Positions 35,134-45,990 of a stretch of 64,000 bases of DNA are shown here, one piece after another (the stretch's first letter is position 1; every line of letters begins with the position of its first letter). Below the pieces are notes generated by a model that was not told where the DNA came from, ran no database searches, and saw nothing but the letters and a program-made list of their open reading frames with translations. The stretch covers positions 248,001 through 312,000 of the forward strand of contig NZ_FOAG01000002.1 of assembly GCF_900109455.1 (NCBI RefSeq), given 5' to 3'. The position numbers and the translations under genes are program-made. The stretch comes from Roseovarius azorensis (GTDB lineage Bacteria; Pseudomonadota; Alphaproteobacteria; Rhodobacterales; Rhodobacteraceae).

Positions 35134-35195
35134 TTTCATCTGGCCGAAAATACCTCGGGGGAGTCGCCGCTTGCGGCGACGGGGGCAGCGCCCCC
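35134..35195. repeat. dispersed intergenic repeat, copy 4, with two hairpins
   Basis: TTTCATCTGGCCGAAAATAC then CTCGGGGGA (35134-35162), followed by GTCGCCGC-TT-GCGGCGAC (35163-35180) and GGGGGC-AGC-GCCCCC (35181-35195). It lies between the hydantoinase-like gene stop and the kbl start. The upstream gene is on the same strand, so the hairpins may terminate it. Confidence 0.55.
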
Positions 35196-35202
35196 AAATC
35201 CC

Positions 35203-37203
35203 TTATACAGCGATCCGTGGCCGTCCACTCGCCTCTACCACGATTTCCGCCTCCAGAAACACCCGCCTTGCCTCGGCCTGCGCCTCCCTGACCTCGCGCC
35301 GCGCGGTCACATGAATATCAACCGCCCCTGCTGCCTCGGCTTCTCTGCGAGCCTCGGCGCTCAGGACATCCTCCAGCGCCGCCATCGCCACCTCGGACGC
35401 CGCATAATCCTCTGGTCCGGTCTCAAGATGCACGCGGTATCTGCCTTCTGACGGCGATGTCACCGTGCCGCCCCGCCGGATCGTCACCCGCCCGACCACC
35501 GCACCGATCGCATTGGCCACGCCCGCGTGTTCCGGCAGGATCATCCGCGCGCCCAGCCTTGCGCCCACCGCCGGATAATAGCTCGCCGCCGAGGCCCCCA
35601 GCCCGATCACCGGCACCGCCAGTCCGCTTTCGATCCGCACCAGACCGTGATGCCGGTCCAGCCCCTTCTGCATCAGGACATGCGCCGCCAATGCCGCGGG
35701 CGGCAGGCCGAAATCCACCTCTTCCTCGGCAAAAGCAGTCTCTGACAAGGCCAGACTCGTCTGATAGGTCAGCCGGTCCACGATCATCTGCGCCAGCGCC
35801 TCGGGTCCTTCGGCCACCCGGTTGCCCGATCCGGTGCGCTTGCGCGCCACCAGTTCCAGCGCCATGCGCGCCGCCTCGGTGTCCCAGGCATCGAGCCGCC
35901 CCAGAACATGCGCGGCATCCGAGGGCGTCACCCCCGCCACCTGCACCAATCCGCGCCGCACCAGCCGGGTCAGCGCCGCGCCATCCATGCGGGTGCGCAG
36001 CACCTGCCCCACCGGACAGACCGCCGCGCCGATCCGCTCCAGCAGCGCCGCCTCGCGCTCCGCCAGCCCCCCGGCCTCGATCCCCGGCACCGCGCGCACG
36101 AACCGCGCGTCATGTTCCCCCGGCGCGCTTGCGCGCAACGCCGCCTCCAGCGCCGCATGCACCACCTCGCCGGCCTCGGCTGCCATCAGGCTCACCGGCA
36201 CCACCCGGCGCGGACCCAGGCTGATACCGCCCTCCAGACCCTCGTCGCGCACATTCACCTCGCTGTCACCACCCAGACCAAAGGTGCGCATCGCCACCGC
36301 CTCGACCATGGTGCGCCACGGCCCGACCCGTGCGCCCTCGGGGTCGATCGCGGGCTTGCCTGCGCGCAGCACAGCGACATCGGTGGTCGTCCCGCCGATA
36401 TCCGACACCAGCGCATGATCCGCCCCGGTCAGCCAGCGCGCGCCGACGATGCTTGCCGCCGGACCGCTCAGGATCGTCTCGATCGGCCGCTCCCGCGCCT
36501 GATCCGCCGAAATCAGCGCGCCGTCACCGCGCACCACCATCAGCGGCGCGTCAATGCCCAGATCGCGCAGCTTGCCCTCGGCCTTGTCGATCAGCCGCGC
36601 GATCATCCCGATCAGCCGCGCATTGAGCAGCGCCGTCAGCGCCCGTTTCGGCCCGTTCAGTTTTGCCGACAGATGATGCGACAGGCTCACCGGCTTGCCC
36701 GTCACCGCGCGAATCATCTCTGCGGCCGCCAGTTCATGCCCCGGATTGCGCGTTGCGAACTGCGCCGCCACCGCATAGGCCGAGGCCCCGGTATCCGCCG
36801 CCAGCCAGGCCAGAAGCGCCTCTTTATCCAGCGCCGCCGCTTCACCGCCCGCATGATTGTGCCCGCCACCCAGCACGATCGCCGGATCGCCACCCAGCGC
36901 CTCGGCCAGGCCATTCGCCTGCAAATCCGCCCGGCCAAACCCGATATAGACCAGACCGGCGCGCCCACCCTGTCCCTCGACCAGCGCATTCGTGGCCAGC
37001 GTGGTCGACAGCGAGGCAAGTCCGATGTCCGCCACATCCGCCCCGCTTTTCGCCAGAACCGCGGCCACGGCCTCGCCAATACCCAGCGCCAGATCGTGCC
37101 GCGTGGTCAGCGCCTTGGCGCTTGCCACCACGTCGCGCTCGTCGCGGATCAGCACCGCATCCGTATAGGTGCCGCCCGTATCCACGCCCAACAACAACGC
37201 CAT
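35203..37203 (-). CDS. hydantoinase/oxoprolinase family protein
   Basis: 666 residues. Actin-like ATPase fold of HyuA/OplAH N-terminal subunits: [16 protein letters not shown] at the start, [37 protein letters not shown] and [15 protein letters not shown]. Such enzymes hydrolyse hydantoins, 5-oxoproline or N-methylhydantoin with ATP, usually with a HyuB partner; no hyuB gene adjoins. Start at 37203 (MALLLG) is chosen because the fold begins there; the frame stays open upstream without family sequence. 25 bp after queG. Confidence 0.88.
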   Translation of the reverse strand: MALLLGVDTGGTYTDAVLIRDERDVVASAKALTTRHDLALGIGEAVAAVLAKSGADVADIGLASLSTTLATNALVEGQGGRAGLVYIGFGRADLQANGLAEALGGDPAIVLGGGHNHAGGEAAALDKEALLAWLAADTGASAYAVAAQFATRNPGHELAAAEMIRAVTGKPVSLSHHLSAKLNGPKRALTALLNARLIGMIARLIDKAEGKLRDLGIDAPLMVVRGDGALISADQARERPIETILSGPAASIVGARWLTGADHALVSDIGGTTTDVAVLRAGKPAIDPEGARVGPWRTMVEAVAMRTFGLGGDSEVNVRDEGLEGGISLGPRRVVPVSLMAAEAGEVVHAALEAALRASAPGEHDARFVRAVPGIEAGGLAEREAALLERIGAAVCPVGQVLRTRMDGAALTRLVRRGLVQVAGVTPSDAAHVLGRLDAWDTEAARMALELVARKRTGSGNRVAEGPEALAQMIVDRLTYQTSLALSETAFAEEEVDFGLPPAALAAHVLMQKGLDRHHGLVRIESGLAVPVIGLGASAASYYPAVGARLGARMILPEHAGVANAIGAVVGRVTIRRGGTVTSPSEGRYRVHLETGPEDYAASEVAMAALEDVLSAEARREAEAAGAVDIHVTARREVREAQAEARRVFLEAEIVVEASGRPRIAV

Positions 37204-37228
37204 GCGCCCGCCTTTCTCTCTGACCGCC

Positions 37229-38260
37229 TCAGGCCAGTCGGCCAACCGCCCAGCGCGCCGCATCCGCCACGGTCGCGTCCGGGTCGCCGCAATGCCGCTG
37301 CGCCACCTCCCGCAACGACATATCGCCCGAATTGCCGATCGCATAGAGCACATTTCGCAGAAATCGGTTCCGACCGATCCGCTTGATGGGCGATCCCGAA
37401 AACCGCGCCCGGAATGCCGCATCATCCAGCGCCGCCAGTTCCGCCAGCCGCGGCGCGATCAGATCCTCGCGTGCGTGATATTTCACCTCGCGCGCCGCGA
37501 CAGCAAACTTGTTCCAGGGACAGACCGCCAGGCAATCGTCGCAGCCATAGATCCGGTTGCCCAGCAGGGGGCGCAATGCCTCGTCCACCGGCCCGTCATG
37601 CTCGATCGTCAGATAGGAAATGCAGCGCCGCGCATCCAGTCGATAGGGCGCCGGAAAGGCATCGGTCGGGCAGATGTCCAGACAGGCCCGGCATGACCCG
37701 CAATGATCGCTTTCCGCCGGATCAGTCTCCAGTTCCAGCGTCGTGAACACCGACCCGATAAAGAACCAGCTGCCCAGATCGCGACTGACCAGATTGGTGT
37801 GCTTGCCCTGCCAACCCAGCCCCGCCGCCTGACCCAGCGGTTTTTCGGGCACGGGGGCTGTATCGACAAACACCTTCACCTCGCCGCCGCCTTCCGCGAT
37901 CAGCCACCGCGCCAGCCGCTTCAGCCGCTTCTTGACCGTGTCGTGATAATCCCGCCCCCGCGCATAGACAGAGATATTGCCGCGATCCTTCTGCCCCAGC
38001 ACGGCCAGCGGATCGTCCTCGGGCGTATAGCTCTCGCCCAGCACGATCACCGTGCGCGCCTCGGGCCACAGAACCTGCGGCGCGCCGCGCCAATGGCTGC
38101 GCTCCGCCAGCCATCCCATCTGCCCGTGATAGCCGTGCCCCAGGAACGCCGCCAGCCGCTCCGGCACATGCCCCACGTCCCAGGGACGGCACAGCCGGCA
38201 GGCATCGAATCCCTCTGCCCGCGCCTGTTCAACCAGTCTCTGTTTCAGCCCGTTTTCCAT
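37229..38260 (-). CDS. queG: epoxyqueuosine reductase
   Basis: 343 residues. Two 4Fe-4S motifs, [20 protein letters not shown] and [14 protein letters not shown], and family blocks [30 protein letters not shown] and [25 protein letters not shown]. It carries out the last step of queuosine synthesis in tRNA, reducing epoxyqueuosine with a cobalamin cofactor. The C-terminal HEAT-like region ([16 protein letters not shown]) contacts tRNA in known homologues. Confidence 0.95.
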   Translation of the reverse strand: MENGLKQRLVEQARAEGFDACRLCRPWDVGHVPERLAAFLGHGYHGQMGWLAERSHWRGAPQVLWPEARTVIVLGESYTPEDDPLAVLGQKDRGNISVYARGRDYHDTVKKRLKRLARWLIAEGGGEVKVFVDTAPVPEKPLGQAAGLGWQGKHTNLVSRDLGSWFFIGSVFTTLELETDPAESDHCGSCRACLDICPTDAFPAPYRLDARRCISYLTIEHDGPVDEALRPLLGNRIYGCDDCLAVCPWNKFAVAAREVKYHAREDLIAPRLAELAALDDAAFRARFSGSPIKRIGRNRFLRNVLYAIGNSGDMSLREVAQRHCGDPDATVADAARWAVGRLA

Positions 38261-38292
38261 CTCTCCCCATGCTCCGGGGGGTGCCGCCTGTC

Positions 38293-38958
38293 TCAGAAAT
38301 CCAGATCGGCATAATGCGCAGGCGGCGGGAATCCCGGCACCTGATCGGCCAGAATGCCGCGAAAGGCAGGGCGCGACTTGATCTTGGCATACCAGTCCTT
38401 GACCGCCTCGCTGCGGGTCCAGTCCACATCGCTGATGTAATCCAGCGCGCTCAGATGCGCGGCGGCGGCGAAATCCGCCAGCGTCATCACATCCCCCGCC
38501 AGCCAGCGGCGATGATCCAGCAGCCAGGCCATGTAATCAAGGTGATACTTGATCGCCTTTGCCCCGTCCTTGACGTTGCGGCTGTCGGGAAATCCCTGTT
38601 TCATTACCTTCTTGTTGACCCGCTCATAGAGCAGCTTGCCGGTCACCTCGTGATGAAACTTGTCGTCGAACCACGCCACCAGCCGACGCACCTCGTAGCG
38701 CGCATCGGCGGCTTTCGGCATCAGGGAAGGTTCCGGATATTTCTCCTCAAGGTATTCGCAGATTGCGGCGCTCTCGGCCATGGTCTTGCCGTCGATCTTG
38801 AGCACCGGCACCTTGCCCGCCGGATTGCGGCGCATGAAATCGGGATCCTGCTCCCAGTAGCGTTCCTCGACCAGTTCGCACTCGATCCGCTTTTCGGCAA
38901 GGCTCAGCCTCACCTTGCGGCAAAAGGGTGACAGTGGAACATGATAGAGCCTGGCCAT
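38293..38958 (-). CDS. glutathione S-transferase family protein
   Basis: 221 residues. Thioredoxin-like N-terminus [71 protein letters not shown] with SPFCRKVR (Cys13) and the glutathione-site [10 protein letters not shown] helical C-domain follows with [18 protein letters not shown]. Start at 38958 gives the canonical N-terminus. It lies 32 bp upstream of queG on the same strand; a second GST gene in the window is at 5479-6093. Confidence 0.88.
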   Translation of the reverse strand: MARLYHVPLSPFCRKVRLSLAEKRIECELVEERYWEQDPDFMRRNPAGKVPVLKIDGKTMAESAAICEYLEEKYPEPSLMPKAADARYEVRRLVAWFDDKFHHEVTGKLLYERVNKKVMKQGFPDSRNVKDGAKAIKYHLDYMAWLLDHRRWLAGDVMTLADFAAAAHLSALDYISDVDWTRSEAVKDWYAKIKSRPAFRGILADQVPGFPPPAHYADLDF

Positions 38959-39015
38959 CGGGCAATTTACCTTCGTCAGTGAATTGTCCCTCAATGCCCC
39001 CTTTGCGGGCGGTTT

Positions 39016-39735
39016 TCAATCCTCGAAACAGGCGGCGCGCCCGTCGCGGCGAATCGTGGCCGCGCCGTCGAGGATACCGGCCGCCCGCTTGCGCAGCGCG
39101 GCAGTGGGGTTGGCGGCCGAGCGGTCCTTGGGTCCCGGCAGGACCGCCGCCAGTCGCGCGGCCTGCACATCGCTCAGATCTCGTGCGCTGACACCGAAAT
39201 AGTGCCTTGCCGCGGCTTCTACACCGAAAACCCCCTCGTCGAATTCGGCCACGTTCAGATAGACCTCGATGATGCGCCGCTTGGGCCAGAACGTCTCGAC
39301 CACCGGCGTCATCACCGCCTCCAGCGCCTTGCGCGCCCAATTGCGGCCATGCCAGAGATAGACGTTCTTGACCACCTGCTGACTCAGGGTCGAGGCCCCG
39401 CGCCCCGATCCTTCGGAAATCGCGGTGCGAATGGCGGCCATGTCAAAGCCCCAATGCTGGCAGAAATTGGCATCCTCCGCCGCCACCAGCGACCGCGCCA
39501 TCACCGGCGCAATCCGCTCGGTCGGCACCCAGTCGTGCCTGATTCCGCCCAGACGCCGCGCCTCCTGCCCCATGTAGAAGGTGCGCGGCGGATCGATCTC
39601 GCGATGCGCGGCGATCACCCCCAGAACCACCAGAACCGATATGACCGACAGCCGCAACCCCCACCGCGCCAGCCACGCCAGCGGGTTGATTCGGGCCCTG
39701 CCCCGAGCGGATGAGGATTTGCGCGCGCGTGCCAT
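39016..39735 (-). CDS. mtgA: monofunctional biosynthetic peptidoglycan transglycosylase
   Basis: 239 residues: basic N-terminus, one membrane anchor (about residues 24-43, LAWLARWGLRLSVISVLVVLGVIA), then a GT51 domain with catalytic Glu in AAEDANFCQHWGFD and motifs RGASTLSQQVVKN, RKALEAVMTPVVETFWPKRRIIEVYLNVAEFDEGVFGVEAAARHYFG. It polymerises lipid II into glycan strands in the periplasm. No transpeptidase domain, as expected for MtgA. Confidence 0.93.
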   Translation of the reverse strand: MARARKSSSARGRARINPLAWLARWGLRLSVISVLVVLGVIAAHREIDPPRTFYMGQEARRLGGIRHDWVPTERIAPVMARSLVAAEDANFCQHWGFDMAAIRTAISEGSGRGASTLSQQVVKNVYLWHGRNWARKALEAVMTPVVETFWPKRRIIEVYLNVAEFDEGVFGVEAAARHYFGVSARDLSDVQAARLAAVLPGPKDRSAANPTAALRKRAAGILDGAATIRRDGRAACFED

Positions 39736-39825
39736 GGCCCAGCTATAGCGCCTGCGATTGGCGGGCAAAACCCGCCTTTCGCACGGCATTGCGGGCAGGC
39801 CAGGCAGATGCCCGGCCCGCATCCG

Positions 39826-42800
39826 TCATTCCGCCGGAATCGCCTTTGGCTCGGCACCCAGCGGATGCTCCAGCTTGTCCAGCATCTCCCTCGGGCAGAG
39901 CTGAATGAAGTTGCGCAGTTCCCGGTCCCAGTATTGCAGGATATCCTGCGCCTTGCGGCTGCCGGTCTCGGCCAGGTGCCGCTCGATCAGGCCTTTCAGC
40001 TCGGCCTCCCAATGCGGCTCTGTTACAGCGCAACGCACCAGTGTTTCGCCATTCACAAGCGTCGGCGCGCGACCCTCGGGATCGTGGACATAGGCCATGC
40101 CGCCGGTCATGCCCGCGCCGAAATTGGCCCCGATATCGCCCAGGATCACGGCGACCCCGCCGGTCATGTATTCGCAGCCGTTGCTGCCGCAGCCCTCGAT
40201 CACCACCTTGGCGCCCGAGTTGCGCACGGCAAAGCGCTCGCCTGCGCGCCCCGCGGCAAAGAGATAGCCGTCGGTCGCACCATAGAGCACCGTGTTGCCG
40301 ATGATCGTGTTCTCGGCGGCCACCAGCGGGCTGGCCATCGGCGGACGCACCACGACGATGCCGCCCGACAGGCCCTTGCCCACATAGTCATTGGCATCAC
40401 CCGAAACCTCGATCTTGAGGCCCGGCGCGGCGAACGCGCCCAACGATTGCCCCGCACTCCCTGTCAGCTTGACCGTCAGGTGATCGGGTTGCAGGCTGTT
40501 GCGCATCCCGAACTTGCGCACGATGTGAGAGGACACCCGCGTGCCCACGGTCCGGTGCGTGTTCTGCACCGCGTAATGCAACTGCATCTTCTCGCCGTCG
40601 TTCAGGAACCGTTGCGCGTCGCGCACAATCTCCGCGTCCAGCGTATCGGGCACCTCGTTGCGCGGTTTCAGCCGATCATAGCGCTGATCCTTGGCCCCAT
40701 CGACCGTGATCAGCATCGGGTTGAGATCGAGATCATCCAGATGCGCCGAACCACGCGACACCTGCGTCAGCAGGTCCGCGCGTCCGATCACGTCATCCAG
40801 AGACCGCGCCCCGATGCTGGCCAGAATCTCGCGCACCTCCTGCGCGTAGAAGGTGATGAGGTTCACCACCTTCTCGGCGCTGCCGGTGAACTTGGCGCGC
40901 AACGCCTCGTCCTGCGTGCAGACGCCCACGGGGCAGGTGTTCGACTGGCACTGACGCACCATGATACAGCCCATGGAAATCAGCGCGGCGGTGCCGATAC
41001 CGTATTCCTCGGCCCCCATCATCGCCGCCATGACAATGTCGCGCCCGGTGCGCAGCCCGCCATCGGTGCGCAGCGTGATCCGTTCGCGCAGGTTGTTCAT
41101 GCTCAGCACCTGATGCGCCTCGGTCAGGCCCATCTCCCACGGCAGACCGGCATACTTGATGGATGTCGCGGGCGACGCGCCCGTTCCGCCATTATGGCCA
41201 GAGATCAGGATCACATCCGCCCTGGCCTTGGCGACCCCGGCGGCAATCGTGCCCACGCCCGACTGCGCCACCAGCTTGACGCAGACCTTGACGGTCGGGT
41301 TGATCTGCTTGAGGTCATAGATGAGCTGCGCCAGATCCTCGATACTGTAGATATCGTGATGCGGCGGCGGGGAAATCAGCGTGACACCTTCAGTCGAATG
41401 CCGCAGCCGCGCGATCAGCTTGGTCACCTTCATCCCCGGCAACTGACCGCCCTCGCCGGGCTTGGCGCCCTGCGCGATCTTGATTTCCAGTTCCTCGCAG
41501 TTGTTGAGATATTCCGCCGTCACCCCGAACCGGCCAGAGGCCACCTGCTTGATCTTTGCCGACGGGTTGTCGCCATTCGGTTCAGGCGAGAAATGCGCCG
41601 GATCCTCGCCGCCCTCGCCGCTGTCAGAGCGCGCGCCGATCCGGTTCATCGCGATATTCAGCGTCTTGTGCGCCTCGGGGCTGAGCGCGCCAAGGCTCAT
41701 GCCGGGTGTGACGAACCGCTTGCGGATCGCCGTCACGCTCTCGACCTCCTCGATGGGGATTGCCTTGCCCAGCGGCTTGATCGCCATCAGATCGCGCAGA
41801 TGAATGGGCGGATTGGCTTGCATCGCCGCCGAATACCGCTTCCACAGCTCATAGCTTGCCTTGTTGCAGGCCATCTGCATCATGTGCATGGTCTGCGCGC
41901 CCCAGGCATGGGTCTCGCCGGATTTGCGCGCCTTGTAGAACCCGCCGATGGGCAGGATATCCTGCCCGCCGCGCCAGGCGCGGGCATGCACCTCTTCGGT
42001 CTTGGCCTGAATGCCGCTGACGCCGATGCCGCTGATCCGGCTGGTAAGGCCGGGGAAATATTCCGCACACATCGCGCGGCTCAGGCCCACGGCCTCGAAA
42101 TTCAGACCGCCGCGATAGCTGGAAATCACCGAGATCCCCATCTTGGACATGATCTTGAGCAAGCCCTGATCAATCGCCGCGCGATAGCGCGCCACCGCCT
42201 CGGTCAGGCTGCCGTCGATCAGCCCGCGCGCGATCCGGTCGGCGATGCTGTCCTCGGCCAGATAGGCGTTGACCACCGTGGCGCCTGCGCCGATCAGCAC
42301 CGCGAAATAATGCGCGTCGATACATTCGGCGGAACGGACGTTGAGACTGCAGAACGTGCGCAGCCCCTTGCGCGTCAGGTGGCTGTGCACCGCCGATGTT
42401 GCCAGAATCATCGGCATTCCGACACGGTTCTCGCCCTGATGCTGATCGGTCAGGACCAGATGCCCGGTGCCCGAACGCACCGCATCCTCCGCCTCGGCCC
42501 GGATCCGCTCCAGCCCCTCGTGCAGCGCGTTGGGACCGGGGACAAAACTACAGTCGATCTCGGTCACATCGACGTTGAACTGGCGGATCATCTCCTGCCA
42601 TTGCGCATTGCCCACAAAGGGGCTTTCCAGCACGAGGATCTCGGTCTGCGCGCTCGATTCATCCAGCACGTTCTTGAGGTTGCCGAACCGGGTTTTCAGG
42701 CTCATCACCCGGTATTCGCGCAAACTGTCGATCGGCGGATTGGTCACCTGGCTGAAATTCTGCCTGAAATAGTGACTGAGCGGGCGATACTGACGCGACA

Positions 42801-44358
42801 GAACCGCACTTGGCGTGTCGTCGCCCATGCTGGCAATCGCCTCCTTGCCATCCTCGGCCATCGGCGCCAGAACCTGCTCCAGCTCCTCGATGCTGTAGCC
42901 CGCGGCGATCTGCCGTCGGCGCAGCTCCGTGCCGGTAAAGATCGGCGCCTCGCTGACGACCGCCAGCTTTTCGTCCAGCTCGTTGATCTTGCCGACCCAT
43001 TCGCCGAACGGCTGGGCATTGGCCAGCTTGTCCTTGATTTCGGCGTCGTGATAGAGCCGCCCCTCGGCCATGTCCACGGCCAGCAGCTGACCGGGGCCAA
43101 GCGCGCCTTTTTCCTTGATCCTTGCTTCGTCGATCGGCACCATCCCGGCCTCGGACCCGGCAATCACCAGGCCATCGCCAGTGACCACATAGCGCATGGG
43201 CCTGAGCCCGTTGCGATCCAGCCCCGCACAGACCCAGCGCCCGTCGGTCATGGCCAATGCGGCAGGCCCGTCCCAGGGCTCCATCACCGAGTTGCAATAG
43301 GAATACATGTCGCGCCAGGCGACGGGCAGTTCCTCTGCCTGTTTCGACCAGCTTTCGGGGACCAGCATGGTTTTCGCCATCGGCGCGTTGCGCCCGGCGC
43401 GCACCAGCACCTCGAACACCGCGTCAAGCGCCGCGCTGTCGGATGACCCCTGCGGGATGATCGGTTTGATATCCTCGGCCAGATCGCCAAACGCGCCGCT
43501 TGCCATGCGGATTTCATGACTCTTCATCCAGTTGGTGTTGCCCTTGAGCGTGTTGATCTCGCCGTTATGCGCCAGCATGCGGAACGGCTGTGCCAGCCAC
43601 CATTGCGGGAATGTGTTGGTCGAATAGCGCTGATGATAGATCGCAAAGGCGCTCTTGAACCGCGGATCCATCAGATCGGGATAGAACACCGCCACCTGTT
43701 CGGCCAGCATCATCCCCTTGTAGATGATGCTGCGACAACTGAGGCTCGCCATGTAGAACCCGGCGATCCCGGCCGCTGCGACCGCTTTTTCGATGCGGCG
43801 GCGGATGACATACAGTTCGCGTTCGAATGTTTCCTCGTCGATGTCCTTGGCGTTGGAAATCAGGATCTGCTCGATCTCGGGCCGGGTCGCATTGGCCTTT
43901 TCACCCAGACAGGTCACATCGACCGGCACATGCCGCCAACCATAGATCGTATGCCCCATACGCAGCACTTCGGTTTCCACGATGGTGCGGCAGACCTCCT
44001 GCGCCCCGAAATTGGTGCGCGGCAGGAACACCTGTCCGACAGCGATCAGCCGATCCTCATACGGTTCATGCCCGGTGCGGCGGATCTGATCGTAAAAGAA
44101 CGGCACCGGGATCTGCACATGGATACCTGCGCCATCGCCGGTCTTGCCGTCGGCATCGACCGCGCCGCGATGCCAGATCGCCTTGAGCGCATCAATGCCC
44201 GCCTGCACCACCTTGCGGCTCGGCTTGCCGTTGACCGACACGACAAGGCCCACGCCGCAAGAGGAATGTTCCTCTTCCTCGGCATACATCCCGTTCTCGG
44301 CCAGCCACTTGCGCCTGGCCTCTTCCCGCGCGGCCCAGTCGGCATCATATGTCGTCAT
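39826..44358 (-). CDS. gltB: glutamate synthase large subunit
   Basis: 1510 residues, normal for bacterial GOGAT alpha. A short propeptide precedes the glutaminase nucleophile Cys34 (HSSCGVGLVVSVNGKPSRKVV). The FMN/synthase domain carries SPEAHKTLNIAMNRIGARSDSGEGGEDP and LISPPPHHDIYSIEDLAQLIYDLKQINP, and the 3Fe-4S loop is MGCIMVRQCQSNTCPVGVCTQ. A C-terminal GXGXG beta-helix ends the protein (GSNGCEYMTGGVAVILGDIGANFGAGMTGG). It makes two glutamates from glutamine and 2-oxoglutarate. Downstream of gltD on the same strand (137-bp gap). Confidence 0.96.
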   Translation of the reverse strand: MTTYDADWAAREEARRKWLAENGMYAEEEEHSSCGVGLVVSVNGKPSRKVVQAGIDALKAIWHRGAVDADGKTGDGAGIHVQIPVPFFYDQIRRTGHEPYEDRLIAVGQVFLPRTNFGAQEVCRTIVETEVLRMGHTIYGWRHVPVDVTCLGEKANATRPEIEQILISNAKDIDEETFERELYVIRRRIEKAVAAAGIAGFYMASLSCRSIIYKGMMLAEQVAVFYPDLMDPRFKSAFAIYHQRYSTNTFPQWWLAQPFRMLAHNGEINTLKGNTNWMKSHEIRMASGAFGDLAEDIKPIIPQGSSDSAALDAVFEVLVRAGRNAPMAKTMLVPESWSKQAEELPVAWRDMYSYCNSVMEPWDGPAALAMTDGRWVCAGLDRNGLRPMRYVVTGDGLVIAGSEAGMVPIDEARIKEKGALGPGQLLAVDMAEGRLYHDAEIKDKLANAQPFGEWVGKINELDEKLAVVSEAPIFTGTELRRRQIAAGYSIEELEQVLAPMAEDGKEAIASMGDDTPSAVLSRQYRPLSHYFRQNFSQVTNPPIDSLREYRVMSLKTRFGNLKNVLDESSAQTEILVLESPFVGNAQWQEMIRQFNVDVTEIDCSFVPGPNALHEGLERIRAEAEDAVRSGTGHLVLTDQHQGENRVGMPMILATSAVHSHLTRKGLRTFCSLNVRSAECIDAHYFAVLIGAGATVVNAYLAEDSIADRIARGLIDGSLTEAVARYRAAIDQGLLKIMSKMGISVISSYRGGLNFEAVGLSRAMCAEYFPGLTSRISGIGVSGIQAKTEEVHARAWRGGQDILPIGGFYKARKSGETHAWGAQTMHMMQMACNKASYELWKRYSAAMQANPPIHLRDLMAIKPLGKAIPIEEVESVTAIRKRFVTPGMSLGALSPEAHKTLNIAMNRIGARSDSGEGGEDPAHFSPEPNGDNPSAKIKQVASGRFGVTAEYLNNCEELEIKIAQGAKPGEGGQLPGMKVTKLIARLRHSTEGVTLISPPPHHDIYSIEDLAQLIYDLKQINPTVKVCVKLVAQSGVGTIAAGVAKARADVILISGHNGGTGASPATSIKYAGLPWEMGLTEAHQVLSMNNLRERITLRTDGGLRTGRDIVMAAMMGAEEYGIGTAALISMGCIMVRQCQSNTCPVGVCTQDEALRAKFTGSAEKVVNLITFYAQEVREILASIGARSLDDVIGRADLLTQVSRGSAHLDDLDLNPMLITVDGAKDQRYDRLKPRNEVPDTLDAEIVRDAQRFLNDGEKMQLHYAVQNTHRTVGTRVSSHIVRKFGMRNSLQPDHLTVKLTGSAGQSLGAFAAPGLKIEVSGDANDYVGKGLSGGIVVVRPPMASPLVAAENTIIGNTVLYGATDGYLFAAGRAGERFAVRNSGAKVVIEGCGSNGCEYMTGGVAVILGDIGANFGAGMTGGMAYVHDPEGRAPTLVNGETLVRCAVTEPHWEAELKGLIERHLAETGSRKAQDILQYWDRELRNFIQLCPREMLDKLEHPLGAEPKAIPAE

Positions 44359-44495
44359 CGGTGTTAACCCTTTCGTTACGATGAAGGTCAGTCATGGTGC
44401 CCTATCTCGGCATGACCCGGACCTTGTCGTCTTGTCGCCTCGCACGTCCCCTTGCGTACCAAACCCGCGTACACACTGAACATGCTGTCCACTTT

Positions 44496-45929
44496 TTACT
44501 CCGCGGCCACCGCCTGTGCGGCGTTCAGATAATCGAGGATCGCCGCGGCGGAATCGCGTCCGTCACGGATCGCCCAGACCACCAGCGAGGCCCCGCGCAC
44601 GATATCGCCCACGGCGAAAACCCCCTCCATCGCGGTCTGCCCGGTTGTGAACTCGGCCTTGATCGTGCCCCAGCGGGTGACCTCCAATTCCTTTTGATTC
44701 CAGAGGGTTGGTAGATCCTCCGGCTCGAATCCCAGCGCCTTGATCACCAGATCGGCGGGCGCGTCATATTCGGACCCTTCGATGGATTCCGGGCTCTGGC
44801 GGCCCGTCGCATCCGGCGCGCCAAGGCGCATCCTTTGTACCCTGACCGCGCTCACCGGATCACCAAGAAACCCCTTTGGCGCGCTAAGCCATTCGAATAC
44901 AACGCCTTCTTCCTCGGCATTGGCCACTTCGCGCTGACTGCCCGGCATGTTGTCCCGGTCCCTGCGATAGAGGCAGGTCACGGATTTCGCTCCCTGCCGG
45001 ATCGCCGTGCGCACACAATCCATAGCGGTGTCGCCGCCGCCAACCACAACAACCTGTTTGCCCTCGGCGCTCAGCGCGCCGCTCTCGAATTCCGGCACTT
45101 GGTCGCCAAATCCCACTCGATTGCTCGCCGTCAGATAGTCGATGGCCCGCACGATACCGTCCGCACCGGCCCCCGGACCCTCCAGATCACGGCTCTTGTA
45201 GACCCCGGTGGCGATCACTACTGCATTGTGTTTGTTACGAATTTCGTCAAAGCTGATATCCGTGCCGACATCGCAGTTCAGCACGAATTCAACCCCGCCC
45301 TGCTCCAGCTGCTCGACCCGGCGCATCACCACGTCCTTTTCCAGCTTGAAACCGGGAATCCCATAGGTCAGCAATCCGCCGCCCCGGTCATAGCGGTCAT
45401 AGACCGTGACCTGCACCCCGGCCCGCCGCAACACATCCGCCGCCGCGAGACCGCCGGGACCGGCACCGATTATCCCAACAGATTCAACACGTTCTCTGAC
45501 CGGCTTGATCGGTTCGACCCAGCCTTCGTCCCAGGCCGTGTCGGTAATGTATTTCTCGACCGCGCCAATCGTCACCGTGCCGTGACCCGATTGCTCGATC
45601 ACGCAGTTGCCCTCGCACAGCCTGTCCTGCGGACAGATACGCCCGCAGATCTCGGGGAAAGTATTGGTCATCTGACTGATTTCATACGCTTCCTTCAGCC
45701 GACCCTCTGCCGTCAGACGCAACCAGTCAGGGATGTTGTTGTGCAGCGGGCAATGGCTCTGGCAATACGGCACGCCGCACTGACTGCACCGCGCCGCCTG
45801 TTCCTTGGCCTTGGTATCGGCATACTCGGCATAGATCTCGTGAAAATCCCGCCGCCGCGCCTCTGCACTGCGCTTTTCGGGCATGTCCCGTCCCACGGTC
45901 ACGAATTTCAGCATGGGCTGTTTCGCCAC
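44496..45929 (-). CDS. gltD: glutamate synthase small subunit (NAD(P)H-dependent)
   Basis: 477 residues. N-terminal Fe-S ligand region (CSQCGVPYCQSHCPLHNNIPDWLRL), FAD motif VGIIGAGPGGLAAADVLRRAGVQVTVYDRYDRGGGLLTYGIPGFKLEKDVV and NAD(P) motif VVVVGGGDTAMDCVRTAIRQGAKSVTCLYRRD. It passes electrons from NAD(P)H to GltB. The start is a GTG at 45929 with GGGAGGG about 7 nt upstream; the frame extends further but without RBS or family sequence. A 15-bp palindrome lies about 60 bp upstream. Confidence 0.95.
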   Translation of the reverse strand: MAKQPMLKFVTVGRDMPEKRSAEARRRDFHEIYAEYADTKAKEQAARCSQCGVPYCQSHCPLHNNIPDWLRLTAEGRLKEAYEISQMTNTFPEICGRICPQDRLCEGNCVIEQSGHGTVTIGAVEKYITDTAWDEGWVEPIKPVRERVESVGIIGAGPGGLAAADVLRRAGVQVTVYDRYDRGGGLLTYGIPGFKLEKDVVMRRVEQLEQGGVEFVLNCDVGTDISFDEIRNKHNAVVIATGVYKSRDLEGPGAGADGIVRAIDYLTASNRVGFGDQVPEFESGALSAEGKQVVVVGGGDTAMDCVRTAIRQGAKSVTCLYRRDRDNMPGSQREVANAEEEGVVFEWLSAPKGFLGDPVSAVRVQRMRLGAPDATGRQSPESIEGSEYDAPADLVIKALGFEPEDLPTLWNQKELEVTRWGTIKAEFTTGQTAMEGVFAVGDIVRGASLVVWAIRDGRDSAAAILDYLNAAQAVAAE

Positions 45930-45990
45930 GGCATTCCCTCCCGAGTCAGTTCCGCAGCAACTGTTTATCGTATTCCCCCCCTCATTAAAA

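Noticed and set aside
39808-43446. 1212-codon open frame antisense to gltB
   Set aside because: High-GC shadow frame. The product is rich in His/Arg/Gly without domains, while gltB on the other strand is complete and canonical.
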